DNA of 33,324 nucleotides from Actinomycetota bacterium (GTDB lineage: Bacteria > Actinomycetota > Acidimicrobiia > Acidimicrobiales > Acidimicrobilacustridaceae): assembly GCA_026393455.1 (NCBI GenBank), contig JAPLAE010000004.1:1-33324 (forward strand), written 5' to 3'. Numbering within the stretch: position 1 is the first letter of the stretch; every line of letters begins with the position of its first letter. The notes beneath the pieces are model-generated. The model was not told the DNA's origin, searched no databases, and worked only from the letters and a program-made list of their open reading frames with translations. A program made the translations under genes and the position numbers. This document shows, one piece after another, positions 1 to 10,050 of the stretch.

Positions 1-442
1 CGCCTGCGACGATGAGCGGATGCTCGGGGCGGCGTTCAGCGCTGCGTACCGGCACACCAGCGAGATCAACCATGTTGAGCAGGTTTGTGTAGGTCAGTTC
101 AGCCGAAAGGTTGAAGCCGATCAGATCGAATGCAGACGCAGGCCGATGTGTGTCGAGCGAGAACAACGGAATATTTCGGTCGCGCAGAAGACCTTCGAGA
201 TCGGTCCACGGGGCGTAGGCCCGCTCGGCTACCGCGTGAGGATTCTCGTTAAGGATCTCGTAGAGAATCTGCAGGCCTTGATTCGGCAGCCCGATCTCAT
301 AGGTGTCGGGGTACGACAGCAACCACGCCACCTTGTCGGCAGCATGGTGCGGGGTACGAGCTCCGTCCTCGAGGCCGATGTAGCGAGCAGGCTTCGCCAC
401 CTTGGACAAGAGGGGCTCCAGTTGGGGCCAAACATCGTTCAT
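1..442 (-). CDS. B12-binding radical SAM protein, TIGR03960-type (N-terminal part, cut by window edge)
   Basis: This gene starts at the ATG at 442-440 and runs off the left edge, so only 147 residues are visible. The protein begins MNDVWPQLEPLLSKVAKPAR and carries the stretch WLLSYPDTYEIGLPNQGLQ, which I recognise from the N-terminal region of TIGR03960-type proteins. In that family a cobalamin-binding-like domain precedes the radical SAM core; the CxxxCxxC cluster would lie outside the window. The gene follows rodA by 31 nt on the same strand. In related genomes this family sits between the rod-shape genes and a TIGR03936 gene, RNase E/G and rplU/rpmA, so those are the expected next genes (family knowledge, not seen here). 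The substrate is unknown; a role in RNA or ribosome maturation is only guessed from context. Confidence 0.85.
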   Translation of the reverse strand, partial: MNDVWPQLEPLLSKVAKPARYIGLEDGARTPHHAADKVAWLLSYPDTYEIGLPNQGLQILYEILNENPHAVAERAYAPWTDLEGLLRDRNIPLFSLDTHRPASAFDLIGFNLSAELTYTNLLNMVDLAGVPVRSAERRPEHPLIVAG

Positions 443-473
443 GAGCCAATGATGCTACCGGGGGCACCCCCAA

Positions 474-1619
474 CTACTGGAACCGGCGCATATGGACGTT
501 CAAGACAAGGCCTAGAGCGGCTAAGGCGGTGATCGTCGAGGACCCTCCCGCGCTGATCAACAGCAGAGGGATGCCAGTTACCGGCATGATGCCCATCGCC
601 ATCCCGACGTTTTCGAAGGCGGAAAAACCAAACATGGCGAGCACACCCACACAGATGTAGGTACCAAACGAGTCCTTGGCCACTTGCGCAATCCGCCAAA
701 TTCGAAAGCAGAGCAATCCGTACAACAGCAACATCACCGCCGAGCCAACAAACCCAAACTGCTCAGCGACGGCGGTGAAGATGAAGTCGGTCTGTTGTTC
801 CGGCACAAAGCCAAGCTTGGTCTGAGGTCCATCGAAAAGGCCCTGACCGGTGAGCCGGCCATTCGCGATTGCTTGCTGACTTTGCTCGATGTTGTAGAGC
901 GCTTTGTTCGATTTATCACCTGGGTTAACGAACGCTGTCAAACGATTGCGCTGATAGTCCGCCAACACCGGAGAATTCAGCGCACCCAACACACCAATCA
1001 GTCCAACCAAGGAGAGGGCCACGATGTACTTCGTCGGCAACCCTCCGACTAGCAAGATCGCCATCGTGATGACCACCAGAATCAGCGTCTCACCGAGATC
1101 TGGCTGCAACATGATGAGAGCCATTGGCAATCCTGCGGTGGCCAAGACCGCAACGAGACGCCGCAGATCAATATCGCCTCGAAACTCAGAAAGTAGGAAT
1201 GCCAGAGCGCCTATCAGCGAAAGCTTCGCGAACTCTGCTGGTTGCAATTGGAACGGGCCTAGAGCAAACCATGACTGTGCCCCGTGGGACTGACTTCCGA
1301 ACGGAGAAATAACGAGGACAAGCAGGAACGTCGTGGCGCCGTAAAGCACCCACGCCCAATCATGGAGTTTCCGATAATCAACGGCGGCAAAGAGGACGAG
1401 CGCTCCGGCCCCGATCACCATAAAGATTGATTGCTTCACGAGGTAGGACTTGGAGAAGTCCGGACCCGGCCCGCGAGTAGCGCTGTACACCGCGATCAAA
1501 CCGACGAACGACAAAATCACAATGCAACTGATGAGGACAGGATCGACATGACGCAGTGGAGCGGTGGGATCCCGGCGGCTTCTGTTTGATGCTCGTGATG
1601 AAATCGACTGTTGAAGCAT
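474..1619 (-). CDS. rodA: Peptidoglycan glycosyltransferase RodA (SEDS family)
   Basis: The 381-residue product is a polytopic membrane protein of the FtsW/RodA/SpoVE (SEDS) family, which polymerises lipid II into glycan strands during cell elongation. Many hydrophobic segments are visible, and family-typical stretches include SYLVKQSIFMVIG, LQPAEFAKLSLI, MLQPDLGETL and the C-terminal GIPLLLISAGGSS. It overlaps the upstream mrdA gene by one base in a TGATG arrangement, so the two are translationally coupled. That pairing with a class B PBP and the mreBCD genes marks it as RodA rather than FtsW. The cytoplasmic N-terminus is Arg/Ser-rich (about 25 residues). Confidence 0.95.
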   Translation of the reverse strand: MLQQSISSRASNRSRRDPTAPLRHVDPVLISCIVILSFVGLIAVYSATRGPGPDFSKSYLVKQSIFMVIGAGALVLFAAVDYRKLHDWAWVLYGATTFLLVLVISPFGSQSHGAQSWFALGPFQLQPAEFAKLSLIGALAFLLSEFRGDIDLRRLVAVLATAGLPMALIMLQPDLGETLILVVITMAILLVGGLPTKYIVALSLVGLIGVLGALNSPVLADYQRNRLTAFVNPGDKSNKALYNIEQSQQAIANGRLTGQGLFDGPQTKLGFVPEQQTDFIFTAVAEQFGFVGSAVMLLLYGLLCFRIWRIAQVAKDSFGTYICVGVLAMFGFSAFENVGMAMGIMPVTGIPLLLISAGGSSTITALAALGLVLNVHMRRFQ

Positions 1620-3574
1620 CAGTCCCTCGTTCCTGACGTTGCTGTTCCGGCACCTGTGAGCGACTGGTTGGCCAGAAGTTCATAGACGTGACGCACGACT
1701 TCGCCGGCGGCCTCAGAGCCGAAACCAGACTCTTCCATGACAGCCGTTACAACCCACCTAGGGGCAACAGCAGGTCCATAAGACGCGAACAACGAAGTAT
1801 CTGCCTTCCCGTCGACCTGAGCGGTGCCTGTCTTTCCAACAACAGGGAACGCAGAAAGATCGAAACCGATAAATGCAGATGCTGCAGTTCCCGTCGGACC
1901 AGTGACACCTTCAAGACCAGATTCGATCGGGCCCCGAACATCGGGGGGCAACGTCACGGTCCCCGTCACTACCGGATCGATGATTCTCAAAACATCAGAC
2001 GGCTTAGAGGGAGTGCTGTTCGGTTTGAGAATCTTCCACACAACGTGTGGTTGGTAGACCGTTCCCCCGTTTGCGAATGCTGCATAGGCACGCGCGATCT
2101 GAAGAGGCGTAACAGCGACAACGTTCTGCCCGACAGCAAGCTGCACGTTGTCACCCGTATACCAATCACCATTTGGATAGGCCGTTGGATATTTATTGTG
2201 AAGCGCCTTCTTCTCCGCTTTCGTCAGCACATAACCTGCCGATTCGTTCGGAAGATCTATTCCAGTTTTCTTGTCGTAACCGAAAGCTGATGCTGCGTCC
2301 TGAATGAGCGTGGTTCCGTCCATCCGATCGCCGAGCCAGTAGAAGTAGACGTCCGAAGAAACTGTCAGTGCTCGAACGACATTGACATTTCCATTCTTCT
2401 GATCACCGGAGTTCCGGAATTCCTGAGCAGGGTTACCAACCTTGTAGACACCATCATCGTAAATCGATGATTTCCCATCGATTAATCCGTTGCTGAGTGC
2501 AGCAGTGGCAGTAACAAGTTTGAATGTCGAACCTGGAGCATATTGACCGGTGATCGAACGATCGATCAGTGCACTCGCACCGTTGATGTTCTGGAGTTGG
2601 TTGTAGCGATCTTGGCTGATCCCGTTCGCAAACTCTTGGGGGTCATAGGTCGGCGCGGTCGCTAGCGCTACGACTCCCCCGTCACGCGGATCGAGGACGA
2701 CGACCGAACCAGCCGGAGCTCCCCTTTTCGTACCGTCCCTCTGAGAGGTCCCTCGAAGCACGGCGAGCCGGTCAACAAGGGCTTGTTCTGCCCTTATCTG
2801 CACATCAATATCGATGTGCAATTGAATATCGTTACCCGACTTCGGAGGTTGATAGGACTCAGTGCCGACGGGCCTGTTCTTTGAATCAACCTGAACGAGT
2901 TCAACACCCGGCGTGCCGCGCAGTTCCTTCTCGTACGTCGCCTCAACCCCAGCTAGACCAATAATTGAATCCGGGTGATAGGACTTCACGACACCATCAG
3001 GGTCGGACCCAGCTTCAAGCGTCTTCAGGGTTTCGGCAGTGATGCGTCCGGTGTACCCCAGCACGTTCGATGCTGCTGTTCCGTAGGGATAGACGCGCAC
3101 GGTCTTGCGTTCAAATGAAACCGATGGAAAGTCCTCGGCATATTCCGACAAGTGATGAATCACTTCTTCAGTGACATCAGCCGCGATTGGAGCACCTTGC
3201 AGTTGGTCTGCCTGCTTTTCGGTAAGACGCTTCTCAATAGTCGAAATTTTGATTGGAGTTCCGTTCGCGGTGAGTACGTCGGCGAGACGGGCGATCAGTT
3301 CATTGCGGTTTTTGACCTTCTTCAATTCGTTTCGATCGATTGAAACGATGAGCGAAGTTCGGTTGTCGACGATCACCCGGCCTTTCGCGTCGAAAATACG
3401 ACCACGGGGCGCCTCGGTCGCGATGGTTCGTGTGCGGTTCGCCGTTGCTTGGACCGCAAGCGCTGGTGCCTCCATGATCTGCAGGTACCAAAGCCGAGCA
3501 AACAGGGCAAGAAAACATCCGAGGACGACAACTCCAAGAATGCTCATGCGGAGACGAGGCGAGGAGGTGTCCAT
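1619..3574 (-). CDS. mrdA: Penicillin-binding protein 2 (class B transpeptidase)
   Basis: This 651-residue class B PBP cross-links peptidoglycan on the outer face of the membrane and is the partner of RodA. One N-terminal membrane anchor (about residues 10-33) is followed by the PBP dimerisation domain, with the motif RGRIFDAKGRVIVDN near residues 57-71. The transpeptidase domain has the catalytic SxxK as STFK (S349-K352), a second motif SSD (406-408) where SxN is usual, and KTGT (581-584). An in-frame TGA lies two codons upstream of the ATG at 3574, so the start cannot be much earlier. No clear ribosome binding site precedes it. A 79-nt gap separates it from mreD. Confidence 0.95.
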   Translation of the reverse strand: MDTSSPRLRMSILGVVVLGCFLALFARLWYLQIMEAPALAVQATANRTRTIATEAPRGRIFDAKGRVIVDNRTSLIVSIDRNELKKVKNRNELIARLADVLTANGTPIKISTIEKRLTEKQADQLQGAPIAADVTEEVIHHLSEYAEDFPSVSFERKTVRVYPYGTAASNVLGYTGRITAETLKTLEAGSDPDGVVKSYHPDSIIGLAGVEATYEKELRGTPGVELVQVDSKNRPVGTESYQPPKSGNDIQLHIDIDVQIRAEQALVDRLAVLRGTSQRDGTKRGAPAGSVVVLDPRDGGVVALATAPTYDPQEFANGISQDRYNQLQNINGASALIDRSITGQYAPGSTFKLVTATAALSNGLIDGKSSIYDDGVYKVGNPAQEFRNSGDQKNGNVNVVRALTVSSDVYFYWLGDRMDGTTLIQDAASAFGYDKKTGIDLPNESAGYVLTKAEKKALHNKYPTAYPNGDWYTGDNVQLAVGQNVVAVTPLQIARAYAAFANGGTVYQPHVVWKILKPNSTPSKPSDVLRIIDPVVTGTVTLPPDVRGPIESGLEGVTGPTGTAASAFIGFDLSAFPVVGKTGTAQVDGKADTSLFASYGPAVAPRWVVTAVMEESGFGSEAAGEVVRHVYELLANQSLTGAGTATSGTRD

Positions 3575-3653
3575 GGGTCAGGGTTTCACGCGGGTGCGAA
3601 GGGGTGCACGAGAGGGGGATTCACGGCGCCCATAGTTCAGCAGATCAAAGGCC

Positions 3654-4163
3654 TTAGCGGGCTGCAGCCCGGAGGAGCGCGTCTTCCGGGTCAGCCCATC
3701 GACACGCCCGGAGAGCGGGAAACACCAGTGCAGCCGAGGTGATCCCCACGATCGCAAGGATCATGAGCACGTGACCGGAGAGCAGATCGGGACGGCCAAG
3801 CAAGGTTCCTGCAATCGCAAACGAAAGAATTCCGGCGGAACTCGCCACAAAAGCGATCACCATCGTTAGCCATCGCGCGGAATGCACTGTGGCATCCTCA
3901 AGCAAGCCAGCCACGACGCCAGCAACGAGTCCCGAGATTGCACAGAGTCCGAACGGTGTCGTCACCATCAGATCCAGACAAAGCCCACTCGCAAAACCCA
4001 CGATTGCGCCGCGCTCAGCGCCGCCGATCATGCCTGCGGCGATGGCGATAACCAAAAGCAGGTCAGCACTCACGCCAGCAATTCGAAATTGGGTGATGAC
4101 CGTGTACTGGAGAAAGGCCGCGGTCGCGATCACAATCACATAGCGCAATGCAGGATGATTCAT
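3654..4163 (-). CDS. mreD: Rod shape-determining protein MreD
   Basis: This small (169-residue) integral membrane protein has about five or six hydrophobic segments. It follows mreC by 3 nt and precedes mrdA, which is the standard mreBCD-mrdA-rodA order. MreD helps hold the MreB/MreC/PBP2/RodA elongation complex in the membrane. The family is poorly conserved, so the call rests on size, topology, the segment FGLCAISGLVAGVVAGLLED and above all on position. Confidence 0.88.
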   Translation of the reverse strand: MNHPALRYVIVIATAAFLQYTVITQFRIAGVSADLLLVIAIAAGMIGGAERGAIVGFASGLCLDLMVTTPFGLCAISGLVAGVVAGLLEDATVHSARWLTMVIAFVASSAGILSFAIAGTLLGRPDLLSGHVLMILAIVGITSAALVFPALRACRWADPEDALLRAAAR

Positions 4164-4166
4164 GAC

Positions 4167-4997
4167 TCAGCCAGCGGGCTTCCATAAGACAACATCGGCG
4201 TAAACAAGATTATTGAGGTTGGCGAACATCGATATATCGACCGTCGACTCAAGTGCAGCCTCATTGGTTCGAACTGCCGTGACCGTGCCGATCGGGAGAT
4301 TCGGAGGGAACGGACTTCCGGCCAGTCCGCTCGTCGCAGTGATCGCGCCGACCGCCACTGCCAGGCGGGAATCGATATTGGTCCCGCGCAGACTGCCGTC
4401 GCCGCCACTGCCCTGTGCAATGCCGATGGCGGCGGTCCCGACCACAGAGAACCCAACCCTGAACGTCCCACTCGAAAGCAGTGACACCACGCAGCGGTTC
4501 TCACTTACTTCGATAACTTTTCCAATGAGACCTTCACCAGTCACAACTGGCATGTTTCTTTCAATGCCCGCATTCGAACCCTTATCGAGTTCAAGTCGAT
4601 CACCGAAGTTCCCGACTGCTCCGGAGGCAACACGAGTATGCACAACCGGAGTGTCGCCAACGAAGGGAATACCGACGAGTTGCAGAAGTTGCTGCAACTG
4701 TTGCTTTGCAATTGAGTTAGCCGTGATATCGCCTTTTAGACGATCGTTCTCCTCGCGGAGAGTTTCATTCTCTTGCTTGAGATTGCCTTGATCAAACGCG
4801 CTGTTCCATGCGTTCCGAAAGGGGCTCACGACAGTCGACGCAGCGCTTCCAAGCGGAGACAGCACCGAAAGGACCGCACTTCTGGCCGATTGAACCGGCC
4901 CTGATCCACGACTGTCGAGCGTCAGAAGAAGGACCGCTGACAGAAGCAGCAGACTTATGGTTATACGTGCTCGTCCTCTTCGCCTTGACGACGCCAT
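4167..4997 (-). CDS. mreC: Rod shape-determining protein MreC
   Basis: This 276-residue protein has a basic N-terminus, one transmembrane segment (about residues 12-28) and a short coiled coil (LKQENETLREENDRLKGDI, about residues 73-91). The extracytoplasmic beta-barrel domain follows, with family-typical stretches such as RVASGAVGNFGDRLELDKGS and GVERNMPVV-like GIERNMPVV. MreC bridges MreB and the periplasmic-side synthases and activates PBP2. It starts 13 nt after the mreB stop and ends 3 nt before mreD. Confidence 0.93.
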   Translation of the reverse strand: MASSRRRGRARITISLLLLSAVLLLTLDSRGSGPVQSARSAVLSVLSPLGSAASTVVSPFRNAWNSAFDQGNLKQENETLREENDRLKGDITANSIAKQQLQQLLQLVGIPFVGDTPVVHTRVASGAVGNFGDRLELDKGSNAGIERNMPVVTGEGLIGKVIEVSENRCVVSLLSSGTFRVGFSVVGTAAIGIAQGSGGDGSLRGTNIDSRLAVAVGAITATSGLAGSPFPPNLPIGTVTAVRTNEAALESTVDISMFANLNNLVYADVVLWKPAG

Positions 4998-5010
4998 AGT
5001 GCAGATCGAC

Positions 5011-6099
5011 TTAGTTGATGGTCGACGAGAAGAGCACGCCCTTCAATGCGTCGAACTCCTCTAGCGATTGGCCCGAGCCGATAGCGACGGCGAAAAGGGG
5101 ATTTTGAGCGATGATGATCGGCATACCGGTCTCGTGTTCAAGACGTTCACTAATTCCGTGAAGCAATGCTCCACCACCAGCAAGCACAATGCCTTGTTCC
5201 ATGATGTCAGCCGAAAGTTCAGGCGGAGTCTTATCGAGGGTGACTTTCACTGCGTCAACGATTGCACCGACTGGTTCTTCGATCGCCTCACGAATTTCTT
5301 CGGTGGTCGTCACAATGGTTTTCGGAAGTCCTGTCACAAGATCGCGGCCGCGGATTTCGGCGTGCAATTCGATTTCAAGAGGCCATGCCGAACCCAACGC
5401 CATCTTCACTTCTTCCGCGGTTCGTTCACCTAGAGCGAGGCTGTATTCCTTCTTGATGTAGTTGATGATCGCAGCATCGATTGCGTCGCCTCCGACCCGC
5501 GCGGACTGCGACGTAACTACGCCACCAAGCGAGATAACGGCAACTTCGGTCGTGCCGCCGCCAATATCGACGATCATGTTTCCAGTGGGTTCTTGAACTG
5601 GTAACCCGGCGCCAATCGCGGCTGCCATTGGTTCTTCGATGATGTAGGCCGGTTTACGTGCGCCAGCGAACTCTGCGGCTTCCTGCACTGCGCGCTGCTC
5701 AACGGGTGTGATCCCAGAAGGAACGCAGATCACCATGCGGGGCTTTGCCCACTTTGAGGTGTGGACCTTCTGGATGAAATAACGGAGCATCTTTTCGCAG
5801 ATGTCGAAATCAGCAATAACGCCATCTCGTAGAGGACGAATCGCCTGGATATGCGAGGGCGTGCGTCCGATCATCCGTTTTGCTTCAGCACCCACAGCGA
5901 CGGGACGGCCGTCTTTGACGTTGATGGCCACCACGGATGGCTCATTGAGGACGATACCTTCGCCACGAACGTAAATGAGGGTGTTGGCGGTGCCGAGATC
6001 GACAGCCATGTCGCGCCCAACAATGTTGGACAGCGAATCTCTTGAAGCGATCGAATTGGAGATACTCGCGGAGATCGAGTTGAAAATATTCCCGGCCAT
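5011..6099 (-). CDS. mreB: Rod shape-determining protein MreB (actin-like)
   Basis: This 362-residue actin-family ATPase forms membrane-bound filaments that guide the elongation machinery. The first phosphate loop is in VGRDMAVDLGTANTLIYVRG; GNMIVDIGGGTTEVAV is the second phosphate motif, and GIVLAGGGALLHGI is the adenosine motif. I chose the ATG at 6099 (MAGNIFNSIS) because a GGGAGG ribosome binding site lies 7 nt upstream. A longer open frame to 6225 has no such signal and its extra 42 residues do not resemble MreB. It heads the mreBCD-mrdA-rodA cluster. Confidence 0.96.
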   Translation of the reverse strand: MAGNIFNSISASISNSIASRDSLSNIVGRDMAVDLGTANTLIYVRGEGIVLNEPSVVAINVKDGRPVAVGAEAKRMIGRTPSHIQAIRPLRDGVIADFDICEKMLRYFIQKVHTSKWAKPRMVICVPSGITPVEQRAVQEAAEFAGARKPAYIIEEPMAAAIGAGLPVQEPTGNMIVDIGGGTTEVAVISLGGVVTSQSARVGGDAIDAAIINYIKKEYSLALGERTAEEVKMALGSAWPLEIELHAEIRGRDLVTGLPKTIVTTTEEIREAIEEPVGAIVDAVKVTLDKTPPELSADIMEQGIVLAGGGALLHGISERLEHETGMPIIIAQNPLFAVAIGSGQSLEEFDALKGVLFSSTIN

Positions 6100-6282
6100 G
6101 GGGTGAGCCTCCCGTTGGAGCTCTGGGCCTGCTGCTCTGGTGTGAAAAGGCGAAAGTTGGATGGTGCAGTTCAAAGAGTGAGACAAAACGGTCCCAACAT
6201 GCCCGCGCGACGATGCACGTGACACTCCCCGTCCTTTGTTCAGGCTAGTCCGCGGCCCTCACGGGACCAACTAACGGCGAAA
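6100..6282 (-). promoter_or_regulatory. Intergenic region likely holding the mreB promoter
   Basis: A 183-nt gap between the ndk stop and the mreB start is the longest break in the minus-strand housekeeping block, so a promoter for the mre operon is expected here. Apart from the GGGAGG ribosome binding site just before the mreB ATG, I could not pick out a convincing -35/-10 pair or a clean terminator for ndk. Confidence 0.35.
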
Positions 6283-6690
6283 TCAGAGGCCAGGGAAGAA
6301 AAGTGCGATCTCTCGCTGGGCGGCTTCGGGGCCATCGCTGCCATGAATAAGGTTCTCGGTGAAGAGAATTCCCAGATCGCCTCGGATGGTGCCAGGAGCA
6401 GCATCGCGAGGGTTGGTCGCACCCATCATTGTCCGGACAACCTTCCATGTGTCCTCTGGACCTTCGATCACTGCGAGCATCGCTGGCCCACGGGTGATGA
6501 AGTCGACAAGTTCGCCAAAGAACGGCTTGTCGGAATGCTCGCCGTAGTGCTGCTCGGCGGTAGCGCGATCAATCGTTCGAAGTTCCGCAGCAACCACGCT
6601 GAGATTGCGGCGTTCGAAGCGGGAGATGATTTCACCAACGAGGCCTCGTTCGACGGCGTCGGGCTTGCAGATAATAAACGTGCGGTCCAT
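6283..6690 (-). CDS. ndk: Nucleoside diphosphate kinase
   Basis: At 135 residues this has the normal length for Ndk, which moves the gamma phosphate between nucleoside di- and triphosphates through a phospho-histidine. It begins MDRTFIICKPDAVERGLVGE, the usual start of the family. The active-site motif NLIHGSDGPEAAQREIALFF contains the catalytic His (NxxHGSD). It follows folC by 56 nt in the same direction, a pairing that is common in actinobacteria. Confidence 0.97.
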   Translation of the reverse strand: MDRTFIICKPDAVERGLVGEIISRFERRNLSVVAAELRTIDRATAEQHYGEHSDKPFFGELVDFITRGPAMLAVIEGPEDTWKVVRTMMGATNPRDAAPGTIRGDLGILFTENLIHGSDGPEAAQREIALFFPGL

Positions 6691-6746
6691 GCCGCAAACG
6701 CTAGACCAACGACCGCCCGAAATGCGATTCGCTACAAGATCGATCT

Positions 6747-8051
6747 TCAGTCGCCCCGACGAGCGATCCGTTGAGCCGCGGTGCGCGCAGCGCCTGCCAC
6801 ATACAGCGATCCGGCAACGAGGATGACATCTTCGTCGGTAGACACATCGATCGCTCGCTGCACCGCGGTGGCAACGTCGTCGATCTGTTCAACCATGACT
6901 CCCATCGCTCGCACAACAGCCGCCACATCCGAAGCCGGAACAGCTCTGGGGCTTTGCGGCGTGCACGCTATAACGAGGTCAGCTTGACGCGCTTCGAGGG
7001 ATTCGAGCATTTCGACAACATCGCGCCCTGTCAACATTCCTATGACGAGCACTCGTCGACCCGCAACATCGAATTCTTCAGTGAGGGTTCGTGCTGCAGC
7101 TCGAGCACCGTCAGGGTTGTGAGCGCCATCGAGGATCAGTAATGGGGAGTGCGAAACAACTTCGAACCTTCCAGGCATCGTCACCGTCTGAAACGCAGAT
7201 TCGATGACGGCTTCATCGAGAGCGCGATCAAAAAAGGCTTCGACGGCAACAACAGCTAACGCAGCGTTGTCAGATTGATGCGATCCGTGCAGTGGAACCA
7301 ACAGTTGGTCATAGATTCCAAAAGGAGTTCGGAGATCGATGAGATGCCCGCCGACTGCGTAGAGGTCATTCGATACCTCGAAATCGTCCGATCGCGAAAT
7401 GACTCGATCGGGTCCTTCGGCGTCGAAGATTGCTCGAAGTTCTGGATCAGTCACCCCAGTTACGAGTGTTGATTTCTCTGTGATGATGCCGGCCTTCTCG
7501 GTGGCGATTGCCTGCCGCCACTCCCCTTCACCGTCGGTGTGATCACGCCCGATGTTTGTAATAACTGCTACATCGGCCTCGCATACGTTGGTTGCGTCGT
7601 AACGGCCCAATAGCCCGACTTCAACGACGGCAACGTCAACGGCTGATTCAGCGAACCAGAGGAACGCTGCAGCGGTAAGGAGTTCAAAGAATGACGGAGT
7701 TATGCCCGACAGCGGAGCTACACGCGCCACATCGGTGACGACTGAAGCGAACTGCTCATCGGAAATCGATTCACCATTCCAGCAAATGCGTTCATTAATC
7801 CGTTGCAAATGCGGGCTGCTGTAGGTGCCGACAGATAGTCCGTGTTCGACAAGCAATGCAGTGATCATGCGCGCCGTTGATCCCTTGCCATTCGTTCCTG
7901 TCACGTGAATGACTTGGAAGGAATCTTGTGGATCGCCAAGTACGCCAACCAAACTGCGCATGTGGTCGAGGGAAAGGCCATGAATGAGCCCGGCAGTCGC
8001 CTCGAGATTGATATGACTGTCGAGGTACGCGATTGATTCGTCGAAATTCAC
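6747..8051 (-). CDS. folC: Bifunctional folylpolyglutamate synthase / dihydrofolate synthase
   Basis: This 434-residue Mur-ligase-type ATPase adds glutamate to dihydropteroate and to folates. The ATP-binding P-loop is HVTGTNGKGSTARM near residues 49-62, followed by SSPHLQRINERI. Later motifs are VITNIGRDHTD and the C-terminal-domain signature LILDGAHNPDGARAAARTL. It lies 33 nt downstream of clpX. In many actinobacteria valS separates clpX from folC; it is absent from this site. Confidence 0.95.
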   Translation of the reverse strand: MNFDESIAYLDSHINLEATAGLIHGLSLDHMRSLVGVLGDPQDSFQVIHVTGTNGKGSTARMITALLVEHGLSVGTYSSPHLQRINERICWNGESISDEQFASVVTDVARVAPLSGITPSFFELLTAAAFLWFAESAVDVAVVEVGLLGRYDATNVCEADVAVITNIGRDHTDGEGEWRQAIATEKAGIITEKSTLVTGVTDPELRAIFDAEGPDRVISRSDDFEVSNDLYAVGGHLIDLRTPFGIYDQLLVPLHGSHQSDNAALAVVAVEAFFDRALDEAVIESAFQTVTMPGRFEVVSHSPLLILDGAHNPDGARAAARTLTEEFDVAGRRVLVIGMLTGRDVVEMLESLEARQADLVIACTPQSPRAVPASDVAAVVRAMGVMVEQIDDVATAVQRAIDVSTDEDVILVAGSLYVAGAARTAAQRIARRGD

Positions 8052-8084
8052 AGGTTGACGCGCATCGTGGAGAGCAAGTGCCGG

Positions 8085-9356
8085 CTACGATGCAGCGCGT
8101 CGTGGGCGGTTCGTGCGCGGTGTTGCCGCACGGGTGATGAACACCGGTTCGGTTCGTTCAATGACCGACTCGGCTCCGATGATGACCTTGGCAATGTCCT
8201 CGCGGCTCGGAAGTTCGTACATGATCTCGAGGAGTACCTCTTCGAGAATGGCGCGCAGACCACGAGCACCTGTGCCACGCACAAGCGCCTGGTCGGCGAT
8301 GGCGTTGAGGGCTTCAGGTGTGAACTCGAGTTCGACCTCTTCGAATTCGAAGAACTTCTGGTACTGCTTCACCAACGCATTGCGTGGCTCGGTCAGAATT
8401 TCGACAAGAGCTTCACGATCGAGATTGGCAACAGCGCCGATCACAGGGAGTCGACCGATGAATTCGGGAATAAGACCGAACTTGAGGAGATCTTCGGGGA
8501 GGATGCTCTTGTAGAGCGCACCGACATCTGACTTGTCGGATCGAAGTTCGGCCGAGAAGCCGATTCCCTTTTTGCCGATGCGGCTTTCGATGATCTTGTC
8601 GACACCAGCGAACGCGCCGCCACAGATGAACAGGATGTTGGTGGTGTCGATCTGGATGAATTCCTGATGTGGATGCTTACGCCCGCCTTGAGGAGGAACC
8701 GAAGCAGTCGTTCCTTCAAGAATCTTCAGGAGCGCCTGCTGCACACCTTCACCGGAAACGTCACGAGTGATCGAGGGGTTCTCGGCTTTGCGAGCGACCT
8801 TGTCGATTTCATCAATGTAGATGATGCCGGTTTCGGCTTTCTTCACGTCGTAATCGGCGGCTTGGATCAACTTGAGCAGGATGTTCTCGACGTCCTCACC
8901 CACATAACCGGCCTCGGTGAGAGCAGTGGCATCGGCAATAGCGAATGGAACGTTCAACATGCGAGCCAATGTCTGGGCAAGGAGCGTCTTGCCGCAACCG
9001 GTCGGGCCAATAAGCAAGATGTTGGATTTCGCGAGTTCAACGTCGTCGCGCTGGGCGACGCCGTACTGAACGCGGCGGTAGTGGTTGTACACCGCTACCG
9101 AGAGGATGCGCTTGGCCTGTTCTTGCCCGACGATGTAGTCGTTTAGGAATTCAAAAATCTCGACAGGCTTGGGAAGCTCTTCAAGTGAGAGTTCTCCGGT
9201 TTCGGAAAGCTCCTCCTCGATGATCTCGTTACACAGATCGATGCACTCGTCGCAGATGTAAACGCCTGGACCAGCGATCAGTTTTTTGACCTGCTTCTGG
9301 GACTTCCCGCAAAACGAGCACTTCAGGAGTTCGCCACCATCTCCGAACTTGGCCAC
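8085..9356 (-). CDS. clpX: ATP-dependent Clp protease ATP-binding subunit ClpX
   Basis: This 423-residue AAA+ unfoldase recognises substrates and feeds them to ClpP. The N-terminal zinc-binding domain has four Cys (C13, C16, C35, C38). Walker A is GPTGCGKT near residues 117-124 and Walker B is [10 protein letters not shown]. The pore-loop and sensor regions look complete. It sits 28 nt downstream of clpP and after tig, the standard tig-clpP-clpX order. Confidence 0.97.
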   Translation of the reverse strand: MAKFGDGGELLKCSFCGKSQKQVKKLIAGPGVYICDECIDLCNEIIEEELSETGELSLEELPKPVEIFEFLNDYIVGQEQAKRILSVAVYNHYRRVQYGVAQRDDVELAKSNILLIGPTGCGKTLLAQTLARMLNVPFAIADATALTEAGYVGEDVENILLKLIQAADYDVKKAETGIIYIDEIDKVARKAENPSITRDVSGEGVQQALLKILEGTTASVPPQGGRKHPHQEFIQIDTTNILFICGGAFAGVDKIIESRIGKKGIGFSAELRSDKSDVGALYKSILPEDLLKFGLIPEFIGRLPVIGAVANLDREALVEILTEPRNALVKQYQKFFEFEEVELEFTPEALNAIADQALVRGTGARGLRAILEEVLLEIMYELPSREDIAKVIIGAESVIERTEPVFITRAATPRTNRPRRAAS

Positions 9357-9384
9357 GTTTGGGTACCCCTTGGTCTCTTGAGTC

Positions 9385-10050
9385 TCAGCGAATGGCCGTA
9401 ATTGGACCGCTCGTGTCGGCGAGCTCCCGGACGGAAATCACCTCGTCGATGATTCCGTAGTCCTTCGCTTCCTCCGCAGACATTACAAAGTCCCGGTCGG
9501 TGTCCCGGTGGATCTTCTCTTGGGTCTGCCCTGTATGGAAAGAAAGGACCTCTTCGAGCAAAGAACGGATCCGAAGAATCTCTCTTGCGGCGAGTTCGAT
9601 GTCGGTGGCCTGGCCCTGAGCACCGGCATATGGCTGGTGGATGAGGACTCGGGCATGTGGCAGCGCAAGACGCTTGCCGGGGGTGCCAGCGGCAAGGAGA
9701 ACCGCTGCAGCCGAAGCTGCTTGACCGAAGCAGATGGTCATGATGTCGGGCTTCACGAACTGCATCGTGTCGTAAATGGCCATAAGTGCCAGAACATCGC
9801 CACCGGGGCTGTTGATGTAGATGTTGATGTCTTTGTCAGGATTTTCCGACTCGAGATGCAGCAACTGCGCACAGATCAGATTGGCGACGGTGTCGTCGAT
9901 CGGCGTGCCGATGAAGATGATGTTTTCCTTCAACAGGCGCGAGTAGAGATCGGCAGTAATGGTCTGGCCACGACTTGTCTCGTAAATGACAGTCGGGTTC
10001 GGAATGTAATTACTGATCTTCAGGTCGCTGATGCCGCTGGATTCGATCAC
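9385..10050 (-). CDS. clpP: ATP-dependent Clp protease proteolytic subunit (copy within tig-clpP-clpX)
   Basis: This 221-residue serine peptidase forms the proteolytic barrel of Clp. The catalytic triad can be placed at S113 (in [14 protein letters not shown]), H138 ([12 protein letters not shown]) and D187 (RDTDRDF). The residue after the nucleophile is Ala where Met is usual in ClpP. The start overlaps the end of tig by 4 nt. A second clpP lies far away at 29316-29918. Actinobacterial Clp cores are usually mixed rings of two ClpP types, so these two may assemble together (inference). Confidence 0.96.
   Translation of the reverse strand: MIESSGISDLKISNYIPNPTVIYETSRGQTITADLYSRLLKENIIFIGTPIDDTVANLICAQLLHLESENPDKDINIYINSPGGDVLALMAIYDTMQFVKPDIMTICFGQAASAAAVLLAAGTPGKRLALPHARVLIHQPYAGAQGQATDIELAAREILRIRSLLEEVLSFHTGQTQEKIHRDTDRDFVMSAEEAKDYGIIDEVISVRELADTSGPITAIR

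Noticed and set aside
6100-6225. Upstream extension of mreB to give a 404-residue protein
   Set aside because: The extra 42 residues are not MreB-like, and the ATG at 6099 has a GGGAGG site at good spacing.
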